Of a DNA stretch of 64,000 bases, positions 50,969-59,952 are shown in pieces. Positions within the stretch are counted from its first letter, which is position 1; each line of letters starts with the position of its first letter. Source of the stretch: Acidovorax sp. FHTAMBA (GTDB lineage: Bacteria; Pseudomonadota; Gammaproteobacteria; Burkholderiales; Burkholderiaceae_C); NCBI RefSeq assembly GCF_038958875.1, contig NZ_CP152407.1, positions 4,099,501 to 4,163,500 of the forward strand, read 5' to 3'. The notes beneath the pieces are model-generated. The model was not told where the DNA came from. It ran no database searches and saw only the letters and a list, made by a program, of their open reading frames with translations. The translations under genes were made by a program, and so were the position numbers.

Positions 50969-53275
50969 TCACGGGTTGCCCGCAGGGTGGGCGGGGTGCA
51001 GCAGGCTGCTGTCGATGATGACGCCCGCCGCCTGCGCATCTTCTTCGGCGCGGCGCGCCTGGGCTTCGTACAGCCGCCAGTAGGCGCCCTGCTTTTCCAT
51101 GAGTTCGTCGTGCGGGCCCACTTCCACCACCTCGCCCCGGTCCATCACCACCAGGCGGTCGGCCTTGCGCAGGGTGGACAGGCGGTGGGCAATGGCAATC
51201 GTCGTGCGGCCTTGCACCAGGTTGTCCAGGGCTTTCTGGATTTCCTTCTCGGTCTCGGTGTCCACGGCCGAGGTGGCCTCGTCCAGGATCAGGATGCGCG
51301 GATCGATCAGCAGTGCGCGCGCAATGGAGATGCGCTGGCGCTCGCCGCCCGAGAGGCCCTGACCGCGCTCGCCCACCAGCGAGTCGTAGCCATGCGGCAG
51401 GCGCAGGATGAATTCGTGCGCGTGCGCGGCGCGCGCGGCGGCCACGATCTCCTCGCGCGTCGCCTCGGGCTTGCCGTAGGCGATGTTCTCGGCAATGGTG
51501 CCGAAGAAGAGGAAGGGCTCTTGCAGCACCAGGCCGATATGGCGGCGGTAGTCGGCCACCGCAAAGCGGCGGATGTCGATGCCATCGACCTGGATGGATC
51601 CATCGCTCACGTCATAAAACCGGCTGATCAGGTTGACCAGCGTGCTCTTGCCCGAGCCGCTGTGGCCCACCAGACCGATCATCTCGCCGGGGCGAATCTC
51701 CAGATCCAGCCCCTTGATGACTGCGCGGCTACCGTAGCGAAAACCCACGCCCTGCATGGTGATCGCGCCCTGCACCTTGTCCACCTTCACGGGTTGGGCC
51801 GGGTCGGGCACGTTGCTCACATGGTCCAGGATGTCGAAGATGCGCTTGGCACCGGCTGCAGCTTTCTGCGTGACCGAGACGATGCGGCTCATCGAGTCCA
51901 GCCGGCCGTAGAAGCGCCCGATGTAGGCGATGAAGGCCGTGAGCACACCCACGGTGATCTGGTTGCGCGAGACCAGCCAGATGCCAAAGCCCCACACCAC
52001 CAGCAGCCCGATCTCGGTGAGCAGCGACACCGTGGGCGTGAACAGGCTCCAGGTCTTGTTGAGCTTGTCGTTGACTTCCAGGTTGTGCTGGTTGGCGTCG
52101 CGAAAGCGCTGCGCCTCGCGCTTTTCCTGGGCAAAGGCCTTGACCACGCGGATACCGGGGATGGTGTCGGCCAGCACATTGGTCACCTCCGACCAGACGC
52201 GGTCGATCTTCTCGAACCCGGTGCGCAGACGGTCGCGCACGGTGTGGATCATCCAGCCGATGAAAGGCAGCGGCACCAGCGTGACGAGCGCGAGCCATGG
52301 GTTGATGGAAAACAGGATGGCCGCCGTCATCATGATCATGAGCACGTCGGTCACAAAATCCAGGGCGTGGAGCGACAGGAAGACGTTGATACGGTCCGTC
52401 TCGGAGCCGATGCGCGCCATCAGGTCCCCCGTGCGCTTGCCGCCGAAGTAGTCGAGCGACAGACGCAGCAGGTGCTCGTAGGTGGTGGTGCGCAGGTCAG
52501 CGCCGATGCGCTCGGACACCAGCGCCAGGATATAAGTGCGCGCCCAGGAGAGCCCCCAGGCGGCCAGGGCAGATGCGAGCAGACCGCTCAGGTACAGCAG
52601 CACCAGGCCGGGCTCGATCTGCTGGCCGTTCTGGAACGGGATCAGGATGTCATCCATCAGCGGGATGGTGAGGTACGGCGGCACCAGCGTGGCGGCCGTG
52701 GAGGCCAGCGTCAGCGCAAAACCGGCGGCCAGCTGCTTGCGGTAGGGCCGGGCAAACCGCCACAGGCGCAGCAGCACCCAAGTGGAGGTCTGCGGGGGCT
52801 GGGCGCGCGCGCAGGCGGGGCATTCGTCGGTGTCCGGCGGCAGCGGGGTGTGGCAGACGGGGCAGGCCGGTTCATCGGCCGCGTCTTGGTCATCGGCATC
52901 ACCGCGTGCGCTTTGTTGCTCAAACCGCTGCACCAGGCGCAGCGCCTGCGCGTGGTGTGCCAGGGTAAAGCGCCACAAGGCCAGTCGTGCCGCAGGGCTG
53001 TGCAGTTCCAGCGACCCCACGCCCCCATGGTCATGCAGCCGCAGCGCCAGGCCGTCACCCAGAGGCCAGCCCTGCCATGCCGTGGTTCCAGCGTCGCGGG
53101 CCAGCAAGCGATCGGACGTCACCACCACCCAGCCGGCGGCAAACCGCAGCCCGGTGCTCAGGTCAACCTGCAGCACAGCCAGCACGTTCTCTTGGGGTGC
53201 GAGCATGGCCCGCAGATCAGCCCCCACGGGGCCAGAAAAGACACCCGAGGCGTCCACAGAATGGTGATGTTGCAT
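50969..53275 (-). CDS. ABC transporter with N-terminal zinc ribbon, cyanophycin-associated
   Basis: A 768-aa half-transporter. Residues ~1-125 form an unusual N-terminal domain ending in a zinc ribbon (Cys138, 141, 152, 155 in CPVCHTPLPPDTDECPAC). The type 1 exporter membrane domain follows (about 170-480, six segments), then the ATPase domain with Walker A GLVGHSGSGKSTLVNLI, signature LSGGERQRISIARALL, Walker B RILILDEATSAVD and switch His in IAIAHRLSTL. The ATG at 53275 starts MQHHHSVDAS. It is divergent from cphA' across 217 bp. The substrate is unknown; association with cyanophycin genes is its best clue. Confidence 0.9.
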   Translation of the reverse strand: MQHHHSVDASGVFSGPVGADLRAMLAPQENVLAVLQVDLSTGLRFAAGWVVVTSDRLLARDAGTTAWQGWPLGDGLALRLHDHGGVGSLELHSPAARLALWRFTLAHHAQALRLVQRFEQQSARGDADDQDAADEPACPVCHTPLPPDTDECPACARAQPPQTSTWVLLRLWRFARPYRKQLAAGFALTLASTAATLVPPYLTIPLMDDILIPFQNGQQIEPGLVLLYLSGLLASALAAWGLSWARTYILALVSERIGADLRTTTYEHLLRLSLDYFGGKRTGDLMARIGSETDRINVFLSLHALDFVTDVLMIMMTAAILFSINPWLALVTLVPLPFIGWMIHTVRDRLRTGFEKIDRVWSEVTNVLADTIPGIRVVKAFAQEKREAQRFRDANQHNLEVNDKLNKTWSLFTPTVSLLTEIGLLVVWGFGIWLVSRNQITVGVLTAFIAYIGRFYGRLDSMSRIVSVTQKAAAGAKRIFDILDHVSNVPDPAQPVKVDKVQGAITMQGVGFRYGSRAVIKGLDLEIRPGEMIGLVGHSGSGKSTLVNLISRFYDVSDGSIQVDGIDIRRFAVADYRRHIGLVLQEPFLFFGTIAENIAYGKPEATREEIVAAARAAHAHEFILRLPHGYDSLVGERGQGLSGGERQRISIARALLIDPRILILDEATSAVDTETEKEIQKALDNLVQGRTTIAIAHRLSTLRKADRLVVMDRGEVVEVGPHDELMEKQGAYWRLYEAQARRAEEDAQAAGVIIDSSLLHPAHPAGNP

Positions 53276-53344
53276 TTTTGGTTGGTTTTTCCGCCCCCGG
53301 CAGCCTGCGGTGACCGCCGGTGCGAAAGCAGGAATTCTCCCTGA

Positions 53345-53360
53345 AACGGGGCGCCCCGTT
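53345..53360. promoter_or_regulatory. Perfect palindrome in the cph divergent promoter region
   Basis: AACGGGGCGCCCCGTT is a perfect 16-bp palindrome, 70 bp from the ABC start and 133 bp from cphA'. It is placed to control both directions. No regulator is known. Confidence 0.4.
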
Positions 53361-53492
53361 GCAAAGGCGCCCATCTGTAACGCCCTCACCCGCCATTTCG
53401 CTGACACTGCAGGGGCGCCGCGACAGGCGCAAAATCAGTGTCCACAAAAACAACCCCTCCCCGCACTGCCGGATACCTACCCGCTGCAACCC

Positions 53493-55697
53493 ATGGCGAA
53501 ACTCAACCACATTCAACTGCTTCGCATCAACTACCTGCGCGGTCCCAATATCTGGACCTACCGGCCCGTCCTGGAGGTCTGGCTGGACTTGGGCGAGCTG
53601 GAGGAATATCCGTCCCATACGCTTCCCGGTTTTAACGAACGCCTCACCGCGTGGCTGCCCGCGCTGGTGGAGCACCACTGCGGCGTGGGCGAGCGCGGCG
53701 GGTTCCTGCAGCGCCTGCAGGAGGGCACCTGGTGCGGCCACGTGCTGGAGCACATCGTGATCGAGCTGCTCAACCTGGCGGGCATGCCTACGGGTTTTGG
53801 CCAGACGCGCTCTACATCCCAGCGCGGCGTGTACCGCATGGTGTTCCGCGCCCGCGACGAAAGCGTGGCGCGGGTGGCGCTGGCGCAGGGCCATGCGCTG
53901 ATCATGGCGGCCATCAACGACGAGCCTTTCGATGTGCAGGCCGCCGTGGCCCGCGTGCGCACCGAGGTGGACGACCAGTACCTCGGCCCCAGCACGGCCT
54001 GCATCGTCACCGCCGCCACCGACCGGGGCATCCCGCACATCCGCCTGAACGACGGCAACCTGGTGCAGCTGGGCTACGGAGCCCGCCAGCGCCGCATCTG
54101 GACGGCCGAGACCGAGTACACCAGCGCCATCGCCGAAGGCATTGCCAGCGACAAGGACCTGACCAAGAGCCTGCTCAAGTCCTGCGGCGTGCCCATTCCC
54201 GAAGGCCAGGTGGTCCACAGCCCGGAGGAAGCCTGGGAAGCCGCGCAGGACATCGGTCTGCCCGTGGTCGTCAAGCCCTCTGACGGCAACCACGGCCGGG
54301 GCGTGACGCTGGACCTGCGCAAGCGCGACGACATCGAAGCGGCCTACCACGTGGCCTATCCGGAAGGCAGCGACGTGATGGTCGAGCGCTTCATCCCGGG
54401 CGACGAGCACCGCCTGCTGGTGGTGGACGGCAAGGTCGTGGCCGCCGCGCGCGGCGAACTCGTCACCATCACCGGCAACGGCCGCGCCACCGTCCGGGAG
54501 CTCATCGACACCCAGCTCAACTCCGACCCGCGCCGGGGCTACGAAGAAGAGTACCCGCTGGAAATCATCGACCTGGCGACCGACACCAAGGTGCAGCTCG
54601 AACTCAAGCGCCAGGAGCTGGACGCCGACTCGGTACCCGCTGCGGGCCGCCAGGTGGTGGTGCAGCGCAACGGCAACGTGGCCGTGGATTGCACCGACGA
54701 CGTGCATCCCGAGGTGGCGTACATCGCCCAGCTCGCCGCCAGGGTGGTGGGGCTGGACATTGCGGGCATCGACATGGTGGCGCGCGATATCTCCAAGCCG
54801 CTGCACACGCAGGGCGGCGCCATTGTCGAGGTCAACGCAGGCCCCGGCCTGCTCATGCACCTGAAACCCGCCGTGGGCGCGCCCCGCCCCGTGGGCCAGG
54901 CGATTGCAGAGCACCTGTTCCCCTCGGAAGACGGTGACGGACAGGCCGGCCGCATCCCGCTGGTGGGCGTGGCTGGAACGCGCGGCACCTCGACCGTGGC
55001 GCGCGTGGTGGCCTGGCTGCTGCACCTGAGCGGGCACCACACCGGCCTGGCCTGCAGCGAAGGGCTGTTCCTGGACCGCCGCTGCGTAGAGGCCAGCGAC
55101 TGCGCCCACTGGGAAGCCGCACACCGCCTGCTGATGAACAAGATGGTGCAGGCCGCCGTGATCGAGAGCAGTGCGCGCACCATCCTGCGTGATGGCCTGG
55201 CCTACGACCGCTGCCAGGTGGGTGTGGTGACCGACATGGACGGTGTGGAATCACTGGCCGAGTTCGATGTGCACGAACAGGACCAGATGACCAAGGTGAT
55301 GCGCACCCAGGTGGACGTGGTGCTGGCCGAGGGCGCCGCTGTGCTCCATGCCGCCATCCCGCAGGTGGCCGACCTGGCCCCGCTGTCCGATGGCGACGTG
55401 GTGCTGTATGCGCAGGACGGCACGCTGCCCGTCATTGCAGACCACCGCGCCAAGGACAACGGCCGCGCCGTCTTCGTGAAGAACGGCCGCGTGGTGCTGG
55501 CCACAGGCAGCGCCGAGCATGTGCTGGGATCGCTGGCGGACCTGACCTTTGGCCGCAACGCCATGGTGCCCGACACCGATGCCCTGCTGGCGGCCATTGG
55601 CGCCTGCTGGGCGCTGGACATTGCGCCCGACCTGATCGGCGCGGGCATCAAGACCTTTGAGCCCGACCTGCCCGCACCGGCAGGCCTGCCCCTGTGA
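53493..55697 (+). CDS. cphA': Cyanophycin synthetase paralogue CphA', Mur-ligase P-loop degenerate
   Basis: A 734-aa protein with the cyanophycin synthetase layout: N-terminal domain (IQLLRINYLRGPNIWTYRPVLEV), ATP-grasp domain (LPVVVKPSDGNHGRGVTLDLR, VMVERFIPGDEHRLLVVDGKVVA, AIVEVNAGPGLLMHL) and Mur-ligase-like domain. The Mur P-loop, GTNGKTTT in the neighbour cphA, is GTRGTSTV here (residues 495-502), with Thr499 in place of the catalytic Lys. The C-terminal part is shorter than in CphA (734 versus 859 aa). It resembles the CphA' seen beside CphA in Ralstonia. The ATP-grasp half may still work; the Arg-adding half probably does not. Confidence 0.9.
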   Translation: MAKLNHIQLLRINYLRGPNIWTYRPVLEVWLDLGELEEYPSHTLPGFNERLTAWLPALVEHHCGVGERGGFLQRLQEGTWCGHVLEHIVIELLNLAGMPTGFGQTRSTSQRGVYRMVFRARDESVARVALAQGHALIMAAINDEPFDVQAAVARVRTEVDDQYLGPSTACIVTAATDRGIPHIRLNDGNLVQLGYGARQRRIWTAETEYTSAIAEGIASDKDLTKSLLKSCGVPIPEGQVVHSPEEAWEAAQDIGLPVVVKPSDGNHGRGVTLDLRKRDDIEAAYHVAYPEGSDVMVERFIPGDEHRLLVVDGKVVAAARGELVTITGNGRATVRELIDTQLNSDPRRGYEEEYPLEIIDLATDTKVQLELKRQELDADSVPAAGRQVVVQRNGNVAVDCTDDVHPEVAYIAQLAARVVGLDIAGIDMVARDISKPLHTQGGAIVEVNAGPGLLMHLKPAVGAPRPVGQAIAEHLFPSEDGDGQAGRIPLVGVAGTRGTSTVARVVAWLLHLSGHHTGLACSEGLFLDRRCVEASDCAHWEAAHRLLMNKMVQAAVIESSARTILRDGLAYDRCQVGVVTDMDGVESLAEFDVHEQDQMTKVMRTQVDVVLAEGAAVLHAAIPQVADLAPLSDGDVVLYAQDGTLPVIADHRAKDNGRAVFVKNGRVVLATGSAEHVLGSLADLTFGRNAMVPDTDALLAAIGACWALDIAPDLIGAGIKTFEPDLPAPAGLPL

Positions 55698-55772
55698 TCC
55701 ACCGCGCACCACCCCATACGCCTTCGACTGGAACGCGGCCCGCGAGCCCCGACGATTACTGAAAGAAATCCC

Positions 55773-58352
55773 ATGGATGTAACCCGCACCCGGGCCCTGC
55801 GCGGCCCCAACCTCTGGAGCCGCCACATGGCCATCGAAGCCGTGGTGGCCTGCCAGGAATCCGAGCGCGCCATGGCGCAGATCGACGGCTTCGAAGCCCG
55901 CCTGCGCGCGCTGTTCCCTGCCATTGGCACCCTGCACCCCGAAAGCGGCGCTGCCGATATCTCGCTGGCGCATGTGCTCCAGTCCGCAGCCCTGGCCCTG
56001 CAGGCGCAGGCCGGGTGCCCCGTGACCTTTGCACGCACCACCGCCACCCCCGACGCGGGCGTGTACCAGGTGGTGGTGGAGTACAGCGAAGAAGCCGTGG
56101 GGCGCAAGGCGTTTGACTATGCGCAGCAGCTCATCGAGGCCGCGCTGGGCCACGGCAGCTTTGACGCCGATGCCGTGATCGCCGAACTGCGCGAGCTGGA
56201 CGAAGACGAGCGCCTGGGGCCCAGCACGGGTGCCATTGTCGAGGCCGCTGTGGCACGCGGCATTCCCTACCGCCGTCTCACGCGCGGCAGTCTGGTGCAG
56301 TTTGGCTGGGGATCCCGCCAGCGCCGGATCCAGGCGGCCGAGGTCGATTCGACCAGCGCCGTGGCCGAATCCATCGGCCAGGACAAGGACCTGACCAAGC
56401 GCCTGCTGCATGCGGCGGGCGTGCCCGTGCCGCTGGGCAAACCGGTGGACACCGTGGACGAAGCCTGGGAAGTGGCCTTGAAGGTTGGCCTGCCCGTGGT
56501 GGTCAAGCCGCAGGATGGCAACCAGGGCAAGGGCGTAACGGTCAACATCACCGACCGCGCACAGCTGGAAGAAGCCTTCCGCACCGCGGCCGAATACGGC
56601 ACCGTGATGGTCGAACGCTTTCTGCCGGGCCACGACTTCCGCCTGCTGGTGGTGGGCGACCAACTGGTGGCCGCCGCGCGCCGCGAACCGCCCCAGGTAC
56701 TGGGCGACGGCCAACACACGGTGCGCGAGCTGGTCGATCTGGTCAACCTCGACCCGCGCCGTGGCGAAGGCCATGCCACGTCGCTCACCAAGATCCGCCT
56801 CGACGACATCGCCGTGGCACGGCTGGCCCTGCAGGGCCTCACGCCCGATGCTGTGCCCGCCAAGGGCCAGCGCGTCATTCTGCGCAACAACGCCAACCTC
56901 TCCACCGGCGGCACCGCCACCGACGTGACCGACGACGTGCACCCCGAGGTGGCGGCACGCGCCGTGGCCGCGGCCCAGATGGTGGGCCTGCACATCTGCG
57001 GCGTGGACATGGTGGCCGAGACCGTGCTGCGCCCGCTCGAAGAACAGGGCGGCGGCTTTGTCGAAGTGAATGCCGCCCCTGGCCTGCGCATGCACCTGGC
57101 ACCCAGCTACGGCAAGCCCCGCAACGTGGGCCAGGCCATGGTGGACAAGCTGTTTGCCCATGGCGATGATGGCCGCATCCCCACCGTGGCCGTGACCGGC
57201 ACTAACGGCAAGACCACCACCGCGCGCCTCATCGCCCATCTGTTCACTGCGCACGGCCTGCGCGTGGGCATGACCAACACCGACGGCGTGTACGTCAACG
57301 GGCGCCAGATCGACAGCGGCGACTGCAGCGGTCCCAAGAGCGCCCGCAACGTGCTGCTGCACCCCGAGGTCGACGCCGCCGTGTTCGAGACCGCGCGCGG
57401 CGGCATCCTGCGGGAGGGCCTGGGCTTTGACCGCTGCTCGGTGGCCGTGGTCACCAACATCGGTGCGGGCGACCACCTGGGCCTGAACTACATCACCACG
57501 GTGGAAGACCTGGCCGTGCTCAAGCGCGTGATCGTGCAGAACGTGGCGCCTACCGGCTACGCTGTTCTCAACGCGGCCGACCCCATCGTGGCCGCCATGG
57601 CGCCCGCCTGCCCCGGCAAGATCATCTACTTCGCCGCCGACCGCCACCACCCCGTGATGGCCACGCACCGCGCGCAGGGCCACCGCACCGTGTATGTGGA
57701 TGGCGATGCCATCGTGGCCTCTGAAGGCTCCTGGCGCGAGACCATCCACCTGCGCGACGTGCCCATCACACGCAACGGCAAGATTGGCTTCCAGGTCGAG
57801 AACGTCATGGCCGCCGTGGCCGCCGCCTGGGGCGTGGACATGCCCTGGCAGACCATCCGCCGCGGCCTGTCGGGGTTTGTGAACGACAGCGACAACGCTC
57901 CCGGCCGCTTCAACATCATGGACTACCGCGGCGCCACCGTGATCGCCGACTACGGCCACAACCCCGACGCAATGCGCGCCCTGGTGCAGGCCGTGGACGC
58001 CCTTCCGGCCAAGCGCCGCAGCGTGGTCATCAGCGGTGCGGGCGACCGGCGCGATGAAGACATCCGCGAGCAGACCGTCATCCTGGGCGCCGCGTTTGAC
58101 GACGTGATCCTGTACCAGGACGCGGCCCAGCGCGGCCGCGCCGATGGCGAAGTGATGGGCCTGCTGCGCGAAGGCCTGGCCGATGCGCCGCGCACCACGC
58201 ATGTGGAAGAGATCCGTGGCGAATTCATCGCCATCGACACCGCGCTCTCGCGCCTTGCGCCTGGCGACCTGTGCCTGGTGCTGGTGGACCAGGTGGAAGA
58301 AGCCCTGGCACACCTGGCCCAGCGCTGCACCGAAGCCGGAGCCACCGCATGA
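55773..58352 (+). CDS. cphA: Cyanophycin synthetase
   Basis: An 859-aa non-ribosomal enzyme making multi-L-arginyl-poly-L-aspartate, a nitrogen and carbon store. N-terminal MDVTRTRALRGPNLWSRH is conserved. The ATP-grasp domain adds Asp (PVVVKPQDGNQGKGVTVNI, MVERFLPGHDFRLLVVGDQL, FVEVNAAPGLRMHLAPS). The Mur-ligase domain adds Arg, with intact P-loop TGTNGKTTTARLIAHLF (Lys480), ETARGGILREGLGFDRC, NIGAGDHLG and DYGHNPDAMRAL. It follows cphA' by 75 bp and overlaps creA by 4 bp. Cyanophycinase (cphB) is not in this window. Confidence 0.96.
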   Translation: MDVTRTRALRGPNLWSRHMAIEAVVACQESERAMAQIDGFEARLRALFPAIGTLHPESGAADISLAHVLQSAALALQAQAGCPVTFARTTATPDAGVYQVVVEYSEEAVGRKAFDYAQQLIEAALGHGSFDADAVIAELRELDEDERLGPSTGAIVEAAVARGIPYRRLTRGSLVQFGWGSRQRRIQAAEVDSTSAVAESIGQDKDLTKRLLHAAGVPVPLGKPVDTVDEAWEVALKVGLPVVVKPQDGNQGKGVTVNITDRAQLEEAFRTAAEYGTVMVERFLPGHDFRLLVVGDQLVAAARREPPQVLGDGQHTVRELVDLVNLDPRRGEGHATSLTKIRLDDIAVARLALQGLTPDAVPAKGQRVILRNNANLSTGGTATDVTDDVHPEVAARAVAAAQMVGLHICGVDMVAETVLRPLEEQGGGFVEVNAAPGLRMHLAPSYGKPRNVGQAMVDKLFAHGDDGRIPTVAVTGTNGKTTTARLIAHLFTAHGLRVGMTNTDGVYVNGRQIDSGDCSGPKSARNVLLHPEVDAAVFETARGGILREGLGFDRCSVAVVTNIGAGDHLGLNYITTVEDLAVLKRVIVQNVAPTGYAVLNAADPIVAAMAPACPGKIIYFAADRHHPVMATHRAQGHRTVYVDGDAIVASEGSWRETIHLRDVPITRNGKIGFQVENVMAAVAAAWGVDMPWQTIRRGLSGFVNDSDNAPGRFNIMDYRGATVIADYGHNPDAMRALVQAVDALPAKRRSVVISGAGDRRDEDIREQTVILGAAFDDVILYQDAAQRGRADGEVMGLLREGLADAPRTTHVEEIRGEFIAIDTALSRLAPGDLCLVLVDQVEEALAHLAQRCTEAGATA

Positions 58353-58831
58353 AGGCGGCGCTGGGTTTCGCCGCCACGGTGCTACTGGTATTGGCCGGCA
58401 CCGCGCAGGCTGCGGGCGAGAAGATCGGCACCGTGGACACCGCGTTCCAGTGGATCGGCCGCGACCACGACATCATCGTGGAAGCGTACGACGACCCCGC
58501 CGTGCAGGGCGTGACCTGCTACGTGTCCCGCGCGCGCGTGGGGGGCATCAAGGGCACGCTGGGCCTGGCCGAAGACCGCGCCGAAGCCTCCATCGCCTGC
58601 CGCCAGGTGGGAGCCATCAGCATCCCCGCTCCCCTCAAGCAACAGGAAGAAGTGTTCAGCGAACGCATGTCCATCCTGTTCAAGCGCCTGCGCATCGTGC
58701 GCATGGTGGACGTGCCGCGCAACACGCTGGTGTACCTCACCTACTCCGAAAAGCTTATCGATGGCTCCCCCCAGAACAGCGTGACCGCCGTGCCGGTGGA
58801 CCGCGCCACACCCATCCCGTTGCGCAAGTGA
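58349..58831 (+). CDS. creA: CreA-family exported protein
   Basis: A 160-aa protein with a signal peptide (KAALGFAATVLLVLAGTAQA) and the CreA core (EKIGTVDTAFQWIGRDHDIIVEAYDDPAVQGVTCYVSRA, GGIKGTLGLAEDRAEASIACRQVG, LVYLTYSEKLIDGSPQNSVTAVP). The family is periplasmic and of unknown function. Its ATG overlaps the cphA stop (ATGA), so it is translated with the cyanophycin synthetase. A terminator follows. Confidence 0.92.
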   Translation: MKAALGFAATVLLVLAGTAQAAGEKIGTVDTAFQWIGRDHDIIVEAYDDPAVQGVTCYVSRARVGGIKGTLGLAEDRAEASIACRQVGAISIPAPLKQQEEVFSERMSILFKRLRIVRMVDVPRNTLVYLTYSEKLIDGSPQNSVTAVPVDRATPIPLRK

Positions 58832-58870
58832 TGCGGTGACGCAGTACCCGCCGGGTACGGACACAGCAAC

Positions 58871-58893
58871 AAAGGGGCATCAGCCCCTTTTTT
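58871..58893 (+). terminator. Intrinsic terminator after creA
   Basis: AAAGGGGC / GCCCCTTT around ATCA, followed by TTT; it ends the cphA'-cphA-creA unit 40 nt after the creA stop. Confidence 0.87.
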
Positions 58894-58902
58894 GCGTCTT
58901 AT

Positions 58903-58951
58903 GGGCCTCCAGCACTTATGCAGAAAGCGCTGACAGCTATCGAATTAGGAG
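58903..58951. repeat. Dispersed palindromic repeat, copy 7
   Basis: GGGCCTCCAGCACTTATGCA then GAAAGCGCTGACAGCTATCGAATTAG matches the family with one decayed arm. Confidence 0.75.
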
Positions 58952-58956
58952 CACCC

Positions 58957-59193
58957 ATGAACACTGACACGACGTCGGCTGACAGGGTTACCACACTGCA
59001 CGCGCCCAGGCGGCCGCGCCCCAAGCACCCGATACCGCGCGAACTGGGGCGAAACGGTCGGAATACCCCTTTGGGTAAAAACCCTATAAATCCTGGAACA
59101 TTTCGACACAAAACCATACTCCCCGGGCGGTATTTGGGGCATTGGTGGAGCGATTGTTTCTATAGACGGAACAGTCAGTTTGAGATTAGGTAG
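58957..59193 (+). CDS. Possible small basic protein (uncertain)
   Basis: A 78-codon ORF (MNTDTTSADRVTTLHAP...) with a good upstream site (TTAGGAGCACCC, 4-10 nt before the ATG). It is rich in Arg and Pro and I do not recognise it. It overlaps the conserved block at 59152. It may be the start of a decayed gene or chance. Low confidence. Confidence 0.25.
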   Translation: MNTDTTSADRVTTLHAPRRPRPKHPIPRELGRNGRNTPLGKNPINPGTFRHKTILPGRYLGHWWSDCFYRRNSQFEIR

Positions 59194-59225
59194 TTTTTCT
59201 TTGAACGCACGCGGCGTAAAGTTCA
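59152..59225 (+). promoter_or_regulatory. Conserved upstream block of DUF4148 gene 1
   Basis: An ungapped 74-bp match to 63499-63572. Both begin with GATTGTTTC, share ACGGAACAGTCAGTTTGA and AGGTAGTTTTTCTTTG, and end with GCGTAAAGTTCA. It lies about 100 bp upstream of the first DUF4148 start and probably contains a common promoter or operator. Confidence 0.7.
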
Positions 59226-59322
59226 GGTCATCGATGAAGCGCAGGTCACTGCACTTGGCATCGAACCCCGGGTCAGCACTGTGCGATCCCGGTTTTTGAA
59301 ACAGTGTTTAAAGGAACTCACC

Positions 59323-59601
59323 ATGACCGCAACCCGCATCCTCTCCATCGCCGCTGTCGCCGCTTTCGCTTCTTTCGGCGCCCAAGCCAATGACCTGTAC
59401 GGCACCGACTTCCAGTCGCAAGCCAAGTCCACCCGCGACCGCGCTGAAGTCCGCGCCGAAGCCGTGCAAGCCCTGCCCAACTTCAAGAACTACCTGCCCG
59501 AGCAGCAAGTGGCTGCACCGTCGGCCAGCCGCGACACCGTGCGCGCCGAAGCCATCACCGCAGCACGCGCTGGCGCCATCGCCACCGGCAACCGCAGCTG
59601 A
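59323..59601 (+). CDS. DUF4148 exported protein, tandem copy 1
   Basis: A 92-aa protein: signal peptide (TRILSIAAVAAFASFGAQA) followed by a short Ala/Glu/Arg-rich mature part (YGTDFQSQAKSTRDRAEVRAEAVQAL ... RAEAITAARAGAIATGNRS), the DUF4148 pattern. The family is common in Comamonadaceae and of unknown function. ATG 59323 follows AAGGAACTCACC. Protein sequence is identical to copy 2, 330 bp downstream. Confidence 0.88.
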   Translation: MTATRILSIAAVAAFASFGAQANDLYGTDFQSQAKSTRDRAEVRAEAVQALPNFKNYLPEQQVAAPSASRDTVRAEAITAARAGAIATGNRS

Positions 59602-59652
59602 TTCCCGGCATCCCGGCCGAACCCCGTCACTTACATCATGAAGGAATTCACC

Positions 59653-59931
59653 ATGACCGCAACCCGCATCCTCTCCATCGCCGCTGTCGCCGCTTTCGCT
59701 TCTTTCGGCGCCCAAGCCAACGACCTGTACGGCACTGACTTCCAGTCGCAAGCCAAGTCCACCCGCGACCGCGCTGAAGTCCGCGCCGAAGCCGTGCAAG
59801 CCCTGCCCAACTTCAAGAACTACCTGCCCGAGCAACAAGTGGCTGCACCGTCGGCCAGCCGCGACACCGTGCGCGCCGAAGCCATCACCGCTGCCCGCGC
59901 TGGCGCCATCGCCACCGGCAACCGCAGCTGA
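59653..59931 (+). CDS. DUF4148 exported protein, tandem copy 2
   Basis: A 92-aa protein identical in amino-acid sequence to copy 1. The five nucleotide changes (AAT/AAC, ACC/ACT, CAG/CAA, GCA/GCT, GCA/GCC) are all synonymous. ATG 59653 follows AAGGAATTCACC. It probably shares the copy 1 transcript, and a terminator follows. Confidence 0.88.
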   Translation: MTATRILSIAAVAAFASFGAQANDLYGTDFQSQAKSTRDRAEVRAEAVQALPNFKNYLPEQQVAAPSASRDTVRAEAITAARAGAIATGNRS

Positions 59932-59952
59932 TTCCCGGCCAGGGATCTGCCC

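Larger units (their letters stand above)
59311..59939 (+). repeat. Tandem gene duplication of DUF4148 (299-bp units)
   Basis: 59311-59609 and 59641-59939 are near-identical, including the ribosome site AAGGAA and the TGATTCCCGGC after the stop. Within the coding sequences only five bases differ, all silent. Confidence 0.93.

Noticed and set aside
50960..53344. Long plus-strand frame opposite the ABC transporter
   Set aside because: Antisense shadow of a gene with intact Walker motifs; composition is His/Gln/Arg-rich and unlike a protein.
55251..58313. Very long antisense open frame (about 1000 codons) opposite cphA and cphA'
   Set aside because: Shadow frame of high-GC coding DNA; its translation is His/Gly/Ala-rich without any domain, and the plus strand holds clear cyanophycin synthetases.
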